Origin: CAZXBB01 sp964638815
GTDB taxonomy: Bacteria; Planctomycetota; Phycisphaerae; Phycisphaerales; SM1A02
Assembly (NCBI GenBank): GCA_964638815.1
Contig: CAZXBB010000187.1
Span: forward strand, 1 to 13,543
Length of the DNA: 13,543 bases
Direction of reading: 5' to 3'
Shown here in pieces: positions 1-7,451 of this stretch. Numbering within the stretch: position 1 is the first letter of the stretch; each line of letters begins with the position of its first letter. The position numbers and the translations under genes are program-made. Below the pieces are notes generated by a model. That model searched no databases. It was not told the origin of the DNA and saw nothing but the letters and a program-made list of their open reading frames with translations.

Positions 1-43
1 GAGGAACGTCGGACACGAGACGGACAACGGCGGCTGCGAATTT

Positions 44-269
44 TTGTGGTGCAGGCGCCCTCTCCTGCACCGGGCGCGGCTGTGGGTTCGGGTGCAGGCG
101 GGGGTGCCTGCACCACAAGCGTGGCGGCGGCGTTGTGGTGCAGGCGTCCTCGCCTGCACCGGGCGTGGATGTCGGTCCGGGTGCAGGCGGGGGCGCCCGC
201 ACCACAAGACGGGCGGCGGCGTTGTGGTGCAGGCGCCCTCGCCTGCACCCGGCGTGGGTGCGGGTCACG
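44..269. repeat. 89-bp tandem repeat, 2.5 copies, built of inverted half-sites
   Basis: Copies begin at 44, 133 and 222, each with TTGTGGTGCAGGCG, so the period is exactly 89 bases; the third copy decays after about 269. Within the array GGTGCAGG (48, 91, 137, 180, 226) alternates with its reverse complement CCTGCACC (64, 107, 153, a one-base variant at 196, and 242). Start-to-start spacings run 16, 27, 16, 30, 16, 27, 16, 30, 16. Each full unit is also one large inverted repeat: 44-60 pairs with 102-118 (one mismatch) and 133-149 with 191-207 (two mismatches). Because 89 is not a multiple of three, successive copies are read in different frames, which argues against a coding role. The regular stem-loops could suit a REP/BIME-like element, a protein-binding array or a structured RNA; which of these is unknown. 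Confidence 0.85.
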
Positions 270-741
270 GTGCTGTTCTCGTTCGAAACAGCCTGCCGGA
301 TGGGCGGAAGCAGGAGTTCGGCGGCGGCGGCAAGCCCATCCGCGTCCACTCCCGGCGAGTCGGTCAAGAAGGCCAAGAGCGACACCGTCCGCTACGTGCC
401 CGGCGATCCCGACGGTGTCTGTGCGCACCGGGTTGTCCGGCGAGCGACCCGTGGGGGAACCATGACGCGCCGGTCGGCTTGTCGTTGTGGCGGATCACGG
501 ATTGACTCGGGACCGGTGGTCGGGAGCCCGGCGTTGTCGCAAGTCCGGCGCGATCCCGGCGCGGGAGCCGTCACGGCCCGAGCCGTCAACCAGACGACCC
601 GGCAAGCGTCCGACTGTCTCGCCTCGGGGAGTGCGCCCCCGGCACCAGCGGTCACGATCGGGCAGGCCCCACTTCCGGGCAATAGCCGCCCCGAAATCGA
701 CGTTGGTACGTGCCGAGGGCCATTCCTGGTGCCCGATTGGC
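270..741. other. Intergenic stretch with no recognisable gene
   Basis: Open frames cross this stretch on both strands, but their translations are low-complexity Arg/Pro/Ala-rich sequence with no recognisable domain, and none starts after a Shine-Dalgarno site. I see no tRNA, terminator or repeat array here. The only notable piece is 481-503, which matches 8138-8160 at 22 of 23 bases and can be read as the same peptide, SLWRITD. The stretch is best treated as non-coding DNA upstream of the efflux cluster, possibly containing a decayed gene end. Confidence 0.5.
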
Positions 742-770
742 TTGACCGACCCGCGCAGCCTGCCGATAGT
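742..770 (+). promoter_or_regulatory. Predicted sigma70-type promoter for the efflux cluster
   Basis: A -35 box TTGACC (742-747, five of six consensus bases) is followed, after exactly 17 bases, by a -10 box GATAGT (765-770, four of six). The expected transcription start, about seven bases after the -10 box, is position 777, which is the first base of the GTG start codon of the first gene. The mRNA would therefore be leaderless, which would explain why no Shine-Dalgarno sequence precedes that gene. I did not recognise an operator for a metal-responsive regulator. This is a motif-based prediction only. Confidence 0.5.
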
Positions 771-776
771 CACCAC

Positions 777-1205
777 GTGGTCCGACGCCCTGTCTCCATC
801 CTCCTCGCCTTCCTCGTGGCCGTCCAATCGAGTCTGGCGGGCGTTGCGGTGTGCTCCGATGGCGGATGCTGCCACGCGGAGGTGGAAGCCGCCCACGCGG
901 ATGATGACGAGCACGGGGCAGTCCACGAGCACGACCATCGCCACGACCACTCGACGCTCGTCAGCTCGAGCGTGCCCCACCAGTGCGACTGCACGGACCA
1001 GGAGATCGACGGCGGTGATGCCACTCGCGGGAAGCGAGACGAGCTTCCCACGCCGTCACCGGTCGCCTATGTGTTCGCCGCGCCGGTCCACGACTACCGC
1101 CCATCGATCGCGTCATCGGCGCAGGCGTGGCCCACGAGAGCACGATGTGGTGCTGCTGACCTTCAGCGGCTTGCCGTGTTGCGCGCGACGCGCCTCCTGC
1201 TGTAG
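777..1205 (+). CDS. CzcI-like His/Cys-rich secreted protein at head of metal-efflux cluster
   Basis: The product is a 142-residue exported protein, probably a periplasmic metal-binding or metal-sensing accessory of the pump encoded next. Residues 1-21 form a classical signal peptide: Arg3-Arg4, then a hydrophobic core ILLAFLVAV, then SSLA. The mature part has nine His between 33 and 68, including HEHDHRHDH at 50-58, bracketed by Cys26, Cys31-Cys32 and a CDC pair at Cys70/Cys72. From about 80 on it is low complexity. The open frame extends upstream to 135, but that part crosses the repeat array and looks non-coding. I chose GTG 777 because it places the Arg pair directly before the hydrophobic core and coincides with the predicted transcription start; GTG 729 is an alternative. 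CzcI proteins are short, secreted, His-rich and sit ahead of czcCBA, so the match is by position and composition, not by alignment. It lies 86 bases ahead of the outer-membrane gene. Confidence 0.72.
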   Translation: MVRRPVSILLAFLVAVQSSLAGVAVCSDGGCCHAEVEAAHADDDEHGAVHEHDHRHDHSTLVSSSVPHQCDCTDQEIDGGDATRGKRDELPTPSPVAYVFAAPVHDYRPSIASSAQAWPTRARCGAADLQRLAVLRATRLLL

Positions 1206-1235
1206 CCCCTGTTCGCAATCCGCGATCGTTGAGTC

Positions 1236-1250
1236 CATCGCCCGGCGATG
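1236..1250 (+). promoter_or_regulatory. Small perfect hairpin between the first two efflux genes
   Basis: CATCGC (1236-1241) and GCGATG (1245-1250) form a perfect six-base stem with a three-base loop. The hairpin sits 30 bases after the first gene's stop and 41 bases before the next start codon. No T-run follows, so it does not look like a standard intrinsic terminator. It could affect mRNA stability or partially reduce read-through into the pump genes. A six-base stem can arise by chance in GC-rich DNA, so confidence is low. Confidence 0.28.
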
Positions 1251-1291
1251 AGATTCACGGTGTTCCTTCGTGCGAGCAGGAGGCCGGCTCA

Positions 1292-2758
1292 ATGCGACAT
1301 TCTGGATGGCGCCACATCGGCGTGGCGAGGCCAACCGGCGGACTGACCGTCGGCGCCCTTGTACTCCTTGCGGGCTGTCAGCAGTACGAACGGCAGCCGC
1401 TCGATCTCGAAGCGCATCGCTCTTCGTTGAGTGAGCGCAGCCTCGAGGTCGGTCGGATTCAGGGATTCCTCGACCGACTGCGCGAGCTCGGTGGGGAAAC
1501 CCAGGACACGTTCTCGTTCGACGACGGCCTGACGCCGGCGGAAGGCGAAGTCGTTGCACTCTTCTACAACGCCGATCTGCGCGCGGCGCGCCTCGGGGCA
1601 GGCGTCGCACTTGCGAATTTCCAGAATGCCGGACTGTGGGAGGATCCCGAGTTCGGGTTCGACGGCGCGGAAATCCTCTCCCCTTCGGGCAGCCCGTTCG
1701 AGTTTGGCCTCACGCTGAACCTCACGATCCCCATCTCAGGACGGCTGGATGTAGAGAAGGCGCGCGCAGGGGCGGCGTACGACACTGAACTGCGGCGAAT
1801 CGTCGACGCGGAATGGGCCACCCGGGCTGATGTGAGACGGGCCTGGGCATCGTGGACGGTCGCCGAGGAGCGACTTCGGCTGCTCCGGGAAGCAATCGCA
1901 CAGACCGAGCGCGTGACCACGATCACGGATCGCCTCGAAGCGGGCGGGGAACTCAGCCGTGTGGAGAGCCGGTTGTTCCAGGTCGAGCTGGCCATTCGTC
2001 GGGCCGCGTCCGCGGAGGCGGACCTCGCGGCGATACGGGCACGGATCGACCTTCTCGGTCTGATGGGTCTGCCACCTGACGCATCGATCGAGTTGACTCC
2101 CGCCCTGCCGACAGCGGAGGTACCGCTCAGCGACGATCCATTGCGCCGGCTCATCGAGAGCAACACTGAACTCGCCGTCCGCCGTGCAGAGTATCAGGTC
2201 GCCGAGGAGGCCCTTCGCCTGGAGCTCCGAAAGCAGTACCCGGACATCAAGATCGGTTCCGGCTATGGCAGTGAGGACAATGACGACAGACTGCTTCTCG
2301 GCTTCTCCGTCCCCATTCCGATCTTCAACGCGAATCGCGCCGGCATTGCCGAAGCGCGAGCCGAACGCGAACTGTCGCGAGCGGCCGCCGAGACGACCTT
2401 TGAGCGACTGTCGCGCGAACTCTCAGCCGCTCAGGCCGGACTCGACGCCGCGCGAACGCAACGATCACAGTTCGAGTCCACGATCGTGCCGATGCTCGAG
2501 GCCCAGGCCCATGAGGTCGAGCAGATCGCGGATCTGGGCGAAGTCGACACGCTCATTCTGCTCGAGACCGTGCAGCGCCATCTCGACGCGAAGGTTCGCC
2601 TGCTGGAGCTCAAGCAGGCCGAGTTGGATGCGTCGCTGACGATCACGCAGCTTCTGGGACCCGGCGAGGCGACCGACCCCGCCCCCGTTTCCGATGACGA
2701 CGACAAGAACGCAGCCACGGCCAGGGACGCATCGTCCGCCGTGGGAGGTGAACGATGA
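1292..2758 (+). CDS. TolC/CusC/CzcC-family outer membrane efflux lipoprotein
   Basis: This 488-residue product is the outer-membrane exit duct of the tripartite metal efflux pump. ATG 1292 is preferred over the longer frame (from 1229) because a strong AGGAGG (1278-1283) lies eight bases upstream and because a lipoprotein signal then begins properly, ending in the lipobox LAGC with Cys29 as the acylated residue; CusC is likewise a lipoprotein. The body shows the two-fold helical pattern of outer membrane efflux proteins, roughly residues 90-270 and 290-470. Typical features include an early strand-forming stretch with PISGRLDVEKARAG, and a second half with GFSVPIPIFNANRAGIAEA. Long Ala/Glu/Arg/Leu-rich coiled-coil helices match the periplasmic barrel. 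The acidic tail (DDDDKN) is unremarkable. The stop overlaps the next start as ATGA, indicating translational coupling with the adaptor. Family assignment is confident; the metal carried is not determined by this subunit. Confidence 0.93.
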   Translation: MRHSGWRHIGVARPTGGLTVGALVLLAGCQQYERQPLDLEAHRSSLSERSLEVGRIQGFLDRLRELGGETQDTFSFDDGLTPAEGEVVALFYNADLRAARLGAGVALANFQNAGLWEDPEFGFDGAEILSPSGSPFEFGLTLNLTIPISGRLDVEKARAGAAYDTELRRIVDAEWATRADVRRAWASWTVAEERLRLLREAIAQTERVTTITDRLEAGGELSRVESRLFQVELAIRRAASAEADLAAIRARIDLLGLMGLPPDASIELTPALPTAEVPLSDDPLRRLIESNTELAVRRAEYQVAEEALRLELRKQYPDIKIGSGYGSEDNDDRLLLGFSVPIPIFNANRAGIAEARAERELSRAAAETTFERLSRELSAAQAGLDAARTQRSQFESTIVPMLEAQAHEVEQIADLGEVDTLILLETVQRHLDAKVRLLELKQAELDASLTITQLLGPGEATDPAPVSDDDDKNAATARDASSAVGGER

Positions 2759-4218
2759 CAGCACCAATCGAACGACTCCTGGCCGGCGGGATGATCGCGG
2801 CGCTGCTGCTGCTTGGCGGCTGCCGCAAGGTCACCGAGGCCACTGCAGAATCGCATGCCGAAAATGACGGGCACAACCACGAGGCTGAGCCGACCGCAGA
2901 GGCCTCGAATCGCGTCTCGATCCCGGCGGCCGTGCGGTCGAATCTCGGAATCAGCTTCGTCAAGGTCGAGCGTCGCCGCATTGAGCAGACGTTGCGCGTT
3001 CCCGGCCAGTTCGAATACCTCCCGACGGCGCGGCGCGAATATCGCACGATGCTCCCCGGGCGAGTCGAACTGCTGGTCGAGCAGTTCGATGTCGTTGAGG
3101 AAGGAGCGTCGCTGTACCGCATCGACTCGCCTGGATGGCGCGCGATGCAGCAGCAGCTCGCGGAGGCGGAGTCGGCGATCCATCGGCTCACGACGAAGCT
3201 CGAGACGTTCGGTCCATTGATGGAGGCCCACGATCGACACGAGCAGAGTCTCGTCGATAGCGCCACGGTCTGGACCGAGCGCGTGGCGCAGCTCGAATCG
3301 ATTCGCGAAGCCGGAGGCGGTCGGGTCGGTGAGTTTGCTGAAGCCCGCGCGACGCTGACCTCCGCTCGTGCCGATCTGGCGGAGGTGCAGGAGAAGAAGG
3401 CCGAATTGATCGCGGCGCGCGCCGAAACGAGCGCCGATCTCGACGCTGCGCGGTCTCGCGTGCACTACCTGCTGGATGCCGCGTCGTCCGTGGTCGGTAT
3501 CGACCGAGCGAGCCTGACGAGGCCGTCGGCGACGGGGGCTGATTCCCGCCCGGCGTGGGCCACGATCGACACCATCGAAGTTCGTGCCTCCGAATCGGGC
3601 ATCGTGGAATCGCTCGGGCTGACCAACGGCTCGTGGGCCGACGAGAAGTCAGCGGTCATGACGATCGTGCATCCCGATCGACTCCGGTTTCATGCGTCCG
3701 GCCTCCAGAGTGACCTCGGTGTGCTGCGTGACGGGCTCGACGCCCGGATCGTGCCACCGACGCCGACGACCTCAGGTCGGGCCGTCCCGTTGCAGGACAC
3801 GATGACCGGCATCCTTGCTCTGGGCCTCCAGGGCGATGCCAGCGATCGCACCGTCGAACTCTACGTGGTTCCCGAGACCCTGTCGGCGTGGGCGCGCCCG
3901 GGTGTCTCGGCGCAGCTCGAGATCATCACCGACTCGACGGCCGGCCAGGATCTGGCCATCCCCCTCGCGGCAGTACAGAAGGACGGGCTCGCGCCGGTCA
4001 TCTTCCGACGCGCCGCAGACAACCCGAACGAAGCGATCCGCATGGAGGCCGACCTCGGCGCCAATGACGGACGCTGGGTGGCCGTGCTCAGCGGGCTCCG
4101 GGATGGCGATGAAGTCGTCCTCGACGGCGCGTTCCAGCTCATGCTCGCGACGAGCGGCTCGATCCAGAAGGGCGGGCACTTCCACTCGGACGGCACCTTC
4201 CACGACGGGGAGGATTGA
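2755..4218 (+). CDS. HlyD/CusB/CzcB-family RND periplasmic adaptor lipoprotein
   Basis: This 487-residue membrane fusion protein links the inner-membrane pump to the outer-membrane duct. A GGGAGGTG ribosome site lies just upstream of ATG 2755. Residues 1-23 form a lipoprotein signal ending LLGGC (Cys23). A short His-rich stretch follows (HAENDGHNHEAE, 34-45), and the protein ends in another, GGHFHSDGTFHDGED (473-487). The order between is typical: first lipoyl half near 60-115 (VPGQFEYLP, LPGRVELLVEQFDVVEEGASLYRIDSP), a long alpha-helical hairpin about 125-245, the second lipoyl half near 275-325 (VRASESGIVESLGLTNGSW), a beta-barrel about 325-400, and a membrane-proximal part containing IPLAAVQKDG and GLRDGDEVVLDGAFQLM. 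Terminal His clusters in CzcB-type adaptors are thought to bind metal and hand it to the pump; that is inference here. The stop lies three bases before the pump start. Confidence 0.94.
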   Translation: MTAPIERLLAGGMIAALLLLGGCRKVTEATAESHAENDGHNHEAEPTAEASNRVSIPAAVRSNLGISFVKVERRRIEQTLRVPGQFEYLPTARREYRTMLPGRVELLVEQFDVVEEGASLYRIDSPGWRAMQQQLAEAESAIHRLTTKLETFGPLMEAHDRHEQSLVDSATVWTERVAQLESIREAGGGRVGEFAEARATLTSARADLAEVQEKKAELIAARAETSADLDAARSRVHYLLDAASSVVGIDRASLTRPSATGADSRPAWATIDTIEVRASESGIVESLGLTNGSWADEKSAVMTIVHPDRLRFHASGLQSDLGVLRDGLDARIVPPTPTTSGRAVPLQDTMTGILALGLQGDASDRTVELYVVPETLSAWARPGVSAQLEIITDSTAGQDLAIPLAAVQKDGLAPVIFRRAADNPNEAIRMEADLGANDGRWVAVLSGLRDGDEVVLDGAFQLMLATSGSIQKGGHFHSDGTFHDGED

Positions 4219-4221
4219 TCG

Positions 4222-7200
4222 ATGCTGAAGGCCCTGATCCGTTTCTCGCTTCAGTATTCGTCGCTGGTGGTCCTCGCAGCGCTGCTGCTCGTCGCGTACG
4301 CCGGTTACCGGCTGCCGCGAATGAGCGTGGATGTCTTTCCGGAGCTCAACGCGCCGACCGTTGTCGTCATGGCCGAGGCCGGCGGGCTCGCGGCCGACGA
4401 AGTCGAGCAGTACGTGACGTTCCCCATCGAGACCGCGGTCAACGGAATGACCGGCGTGCGGCGGGTGCGAAGTGCCAGTGCAATCGGTCTGTCCATCGTC
4501 TGGGTGGATCTCGACTGGGGCGCCGATCTCTACGACGCGCGACAACTCGTCGCGGAGCGATTGACCGCAGCCCGGGAGAGCCTGCCGGGAGATGTCAACC
4601 CGTTCATCACTCCCATTACGTCCATCGCCGGCGAGATCATGCTCGTGTCCGTCTCTTCGCCGGACGGAGGGGCGAGTCCGATGGAACTCCGCTCCTACGC
4701 GGAATTCGACCTGCGCAACAAGATCCTCGCCGTGCCCGGCGTGGCGCAGGTCGTCGCCATCGGCGGTGAACTGCCGGAGTATCAGGTCAACGTCAACCAG
4801 GACCGGCTTCGTCTCCATGACCTGACGATCTCGGATGTCGTCGAAGCAGCGGGCGGCTCGCACAGCACCGCGAGTGCGGGATACCTCACGAACGTCGATA
4901 GCTTCGAGATACCCATCCGCCAGCAGAGTCGTGTCACGAATGCGAGCGACATCTCGAACACGATCATCAAGTACCGCGACGGTGTTCCCGTCACCATCGG
5001 CCAGGTCGCCGATGTGCAGCTCGGTCCGGCACTCAAGCGAGGGACGGCCTCGGAAGGCGCCGCACCGGCCGTCATCATCTCCATACAGAAGTCCCCCGGT
5101 ACGAACACGCTCGCCCTGACCGGGCAGCTCGACGCGCTCTTCGACCAGGTGGAGCCCACGTTGCCCGCAGGCGTGCTTCTCAACCGCGACGTCGTACGAC
5201 AATCGCACTTCATCCACCGCTCGATGCGCAACGTCACGAAGGTGCTCGGGGAGGCGGTGATCATCGTCACGATCGTGCTGATCCTGTTCCTGATGAACGT
5301 CCGGACGACACTCATCACGCTGACGGCACTGCCCGTGTCGCTCGCCGTCGGCCTCCTGCTGATGGACGGCATGAATCTCGGCCTCAACGTCATGACGCTC
5401 GGCGGGCTGACGGTGGCGATCGGCGTCCTCGTCGATGATGCGATCATCGATGTCGAGAACGTCTTTCGCCGCCTGAAGCAGAATCGGGCGCGACCGGAGG
5501 ACGATCGGCGCCAGTTTACCGACGTGATCTTTGATGCGAGTAACGAGATCCGCCCGGCGATGGTGTTCGCGACGGTCATCATCGTGATGGTCTTCGTGCC
5601 GTTGCTCTTCCTCCAGGGCCTTGAAGGACGCTTCTTCCGACCCCTGGGCGTGACATACATGATCTCGATCATGGCCTCGCTCATCGTCGCACTCACGTTG
5701 ACTCCGGCGCTGTGCAAGATCCTGCTGCGCGGACACCTGGGCGGCAAGCACGGAGACGCTGAGTCGTTTCTCGTTCGTCGGCTCAAGCGCCTGTACGAAC
5801 CGAGCCTTCGTGCAGCGCTCCGGTGGCGAGGGTGGGTGCTCAGCACCGCCGGCGTCGCGACCATCCTCGCGCTGTGGCTCGCGAGCACGTTCGGCACTTC
5901 CTTCCTGCCATCGTTCAACGAAGGTACGTTTACGGTGTTCCTGCTGGCGCCGCCGGGAACATCTCTCGTCGAGAGCAATCGTCTGGCCACGCAAATCGAC
6001 GAGCGTCTTGCGGCGATCGATGGCGTGCGATCGGTGTCACGCCGGACTGGACGGGCGGAGCGGGACGAGCATGCGGAGCCGGTCAGCAACTCCGAGATCG
6101 AAGTCACGGTCGAGGCCGGGCGAGATCGTGAGGTGGTGCGCCGCGAGATCGACGCAATCCTCGGCTCCATCCCCGGCATTACCACGATGGTCGGGCAGCC
6201 CATCGAGCACCGCCTCAGCCACGTGCTGTCGGGTACGCCGGCGGCGATCGCGATCAACATCTTCGGCGAGGATCTGAATGCGCTGCGTCGGGCGGCGAAG
6301 GACATTGAAGCCGAACTCCAGGGCCTCGCCGGTGCGCGTGACGTCAACGCCAACCGTGAGGTCATGATCACATCGCTGCCGATCCGCTATCGCCACGCCG
6401 AGCTTGCTGCGGCGGGCCTCAGTCCGGCCGATGCAGCAGAGCAGGTTCGAGAGGCCATCTACGGCGAAGTCGTGGACACCGTCAATCAGGGAGTGCGCCA
6501 GTACGACCTCGTGGTACGGCTCGATCCCGCCCAGCGGGAGTCCATCGAGCAGGTGCGCGACCTCATGCTCCGGGGGCGCGGCGGTGCGACGGTGCGTCTG
6601 CGCGACGTGGCCGACATCGGTCCGGAGCGCTCCAGCAACCTGATCACGCGCGAGAACGCCCAGCGCAAGGCCGTCGTGTCGCTCAACGTCGCCGAAGGCT
6701 CCAACCTCGGCGACCTGGTCGCGCAGGTTCGTGAACGCGTCGATCCCATCGTGCAGAAGGCCGGGCTCACCGTCGCGTACGGTGGACAGTTCGAAGCGCA
6801 GCAGTCAGCCGCGCGGACGATCATGATTGCCGGACTGGCCGTGGCTGTGCTCATGTTGATGCTTCTCCAGATCTCGACCGGATCGATGCGCGCCGCGGTC
6901 CTCGTCATGTTGAACATGCCGCTGGCGCTTATCGGCGGCATCGCCGCGATCTATCTCACGGAAGGAGAGGGGCCCATCGCCAACACGCTCGCGCTGCTCG
7001 GTCTTGGCGGGCAGTACGTGGCCCCGGTGATCTCGATTGCGAGCATGGTCGGGTTCATCACGCTCTTCGGGATCGCCGTGCGCAACGGCATCCTGCTGAT
7101 CAACCACTACAACCATCTGATGCGCCTCGAGGGCGTGCCTCTGGGCGATGCGATCGTCCAGGGCTCCATGGAACGGCTCGTTCCGATCCTCATGACCGCG

Positions 7201-7449
7201 TTGGCCGCGGCGCTCGGTCTTCTGCCGCTGGCGCTTGCTGCCGGCCAACCCGGAAGCGAACTGCTCGCGCCGCTTGCGATCGTGACGCTGGGCGGCCTGC
7301 TCACTTCCACACTCCTGAATCTCATCGTCGTGCCGGCCGGGTACTCGCTCGTATTCGGGCACACGCGCGAGCCTCGCGCGGCCGGTGCACCATCGCCCTT
7401 GAACCGCATTGTCGGGGGCCTGCGCCCCGCGAAGACAAAGGAGACGTAG
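4222..7449 (+). CDS. HME-family RND heavy-metal efflux pump (CzcA/CusA-like)
   Basis: This is the 1075-residue inner-membrane proton-driven metal exporter, full length for the family. GGGGAGG (4207-4213) lies eight bases before the ATG. It has the RND plan: TM1 near residues 12-30, a first porter/docking domain, TM2-6 starting about 345, a long amphipathic link, TM7 near 545-560, a second porter domain, and TM8-12 to about 1050. TM4 carries GVLVDDAIIDVEN with Asp405, Asp406, Asp410 and Glu412; Asp405 aligns with the essential proton-relay Asp of CusA. The three methionines that bind Cu/Ag in CusA (573, 623, 672) align with Asn566, Asn623 and Val668, so a Cu/Ag role is unlikely. The VDD-AxxD-VEN pattern resembles the NrsA-type (nickel) subgroup as I remember it, which is not proof. 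Residues 914-935 form an extra periplasmic loop relative to CusA. Symbol withheld because the substrate is unknown. Confidence 0.95.
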   Translation: MLKALIRFSLQYSSLVVLAALLLVAYAGYRLPRMSVDVFPELNAPTVVVMAEAGGLAADEVEQYVTFPIETAVNGMTGVRRVRSASAIGLSIVWVDLDWGADLYDARQLVAERLTAARESLPGDVNPFITPITSIAGEIMLVSVSSPDGGASPMELRSYAEFDLRNKILAVPGVAQVVAIGGELPEYQVNVNQDRLRLHDLTISDVVEAAGGSHSTASAGYLTNVDSFEIPIRQQSRVTNASDISNTIIKYRDGVPVTIGQVADVQLGPALKRGTASEGAAPAVIISIQKSPGTNTLALTGQLDALFDQVEPTLPAGVLLNRDVVRQSHFIHRSMRNVTKVLGEAVIIVTIVLILFLMNVRTTLITLTALPVSLAVGLLLMDGMNLGLNVMTLGGLTVAIGVLVDDAIIDVENVFRRLKQNRARPEDDRRQFTDVIFDASNEIRPAMVFATVIIVMVFVPLLFLQGLEGRFFRPLGVTYMISIMASLIVALTLTPALCKILLRGHLGGKHGDAESFLVRRLKRLYEPSLRAALRWRGWVLSTAGVATILALWLASTFGTSFLPSFNEGTFTVFLLAPPGTSLVESNRLATQIDERLAAIDGVRSVSRRTGRAERDEHAEPVSNSEIEVTVEAGRDREVVRREIDAILGSIPGITTMVGQPIEHRLSHVLSGTPAAIAINIFGEDLNALRRAAKDIEAELQGLAGARDVNANREVMITSLPIRYRHAELAAAGLSPADAAEQVREAIYGEVVDTVNQGVRQYDLVVRLDPAQRESIEQVRDLMLRGRGGATVRLRDVADIGPERSSNLITRENAQRKAVVSLNVAEGSNLGDLVAQVRERVDPIVQKAGLTVAYGGQFEAQQSAARTIMIAGLAVAVLMLMLLQISTGSMRAAVLVMLNMPLALIGGIAAIYLTEGEGPIANTLALLGLGGQYVAPVISIASMVGFITLFGIAVRNGILLINHYNHLMRLEGVPLGDAIVQGSMERLVPILMTALAAALGLLPLALAAGQPGSELLAPLAIVTLGGLLTSTLLNLIVVPAGYSLVFGHTREPRAAGAPSPLNRIVGGLRPAKTKET

Positions 7450-7451
7450 AC

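Noticed and set aside
44..269. CRISPR array or coding repeat
   Set aside because: The units are contiguous with no unique spacers, no cas gene is present, and the 89-base period shifts frame in each copy.
280..300. tRNA T-loop-like GTTCGAAAC at about 280-290
   Set aside because: The flanking bases do not form a five-base T stem and no acceptor, D or anticodon arms can be placed around it.
135..776. Upstream extension of the His-rich secreted protein to 356 residues
   Set aside because: The extension reads through the 89-bp repeats and non-coding-looking sequence, and it would bury the signal peptide in mid-protein.
487..1251. Overlapping plus-strand frame of 254 codons
   Set aside because: It is Arg/Ser/Thr-rich and out of frame with the signal peptide and His cluster of the supported gene.
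1229..1291. Longer start for the TolC-family gene
   Set aside because: The extra 21 residues are not a signal sequence, and the AGGAGG at 1278-1283 is correctly spaced only for ATG 1292.
3772..5994. Minus-strand open frame of 740 codons opposite the adaptor and pump
   Set aside because: It is Asp/Arg/His-rich, lacks any fold pattern and mirrors the codon usage of the pump gene. The His content is a shadow of Val/Asp codons on the coding strand.
4222..7449. Assignment as copper/silver pump cusA
   Set aside because: All three CusA metal-binding methionines appear replaced and no CusF gene or Met-rich region is present.
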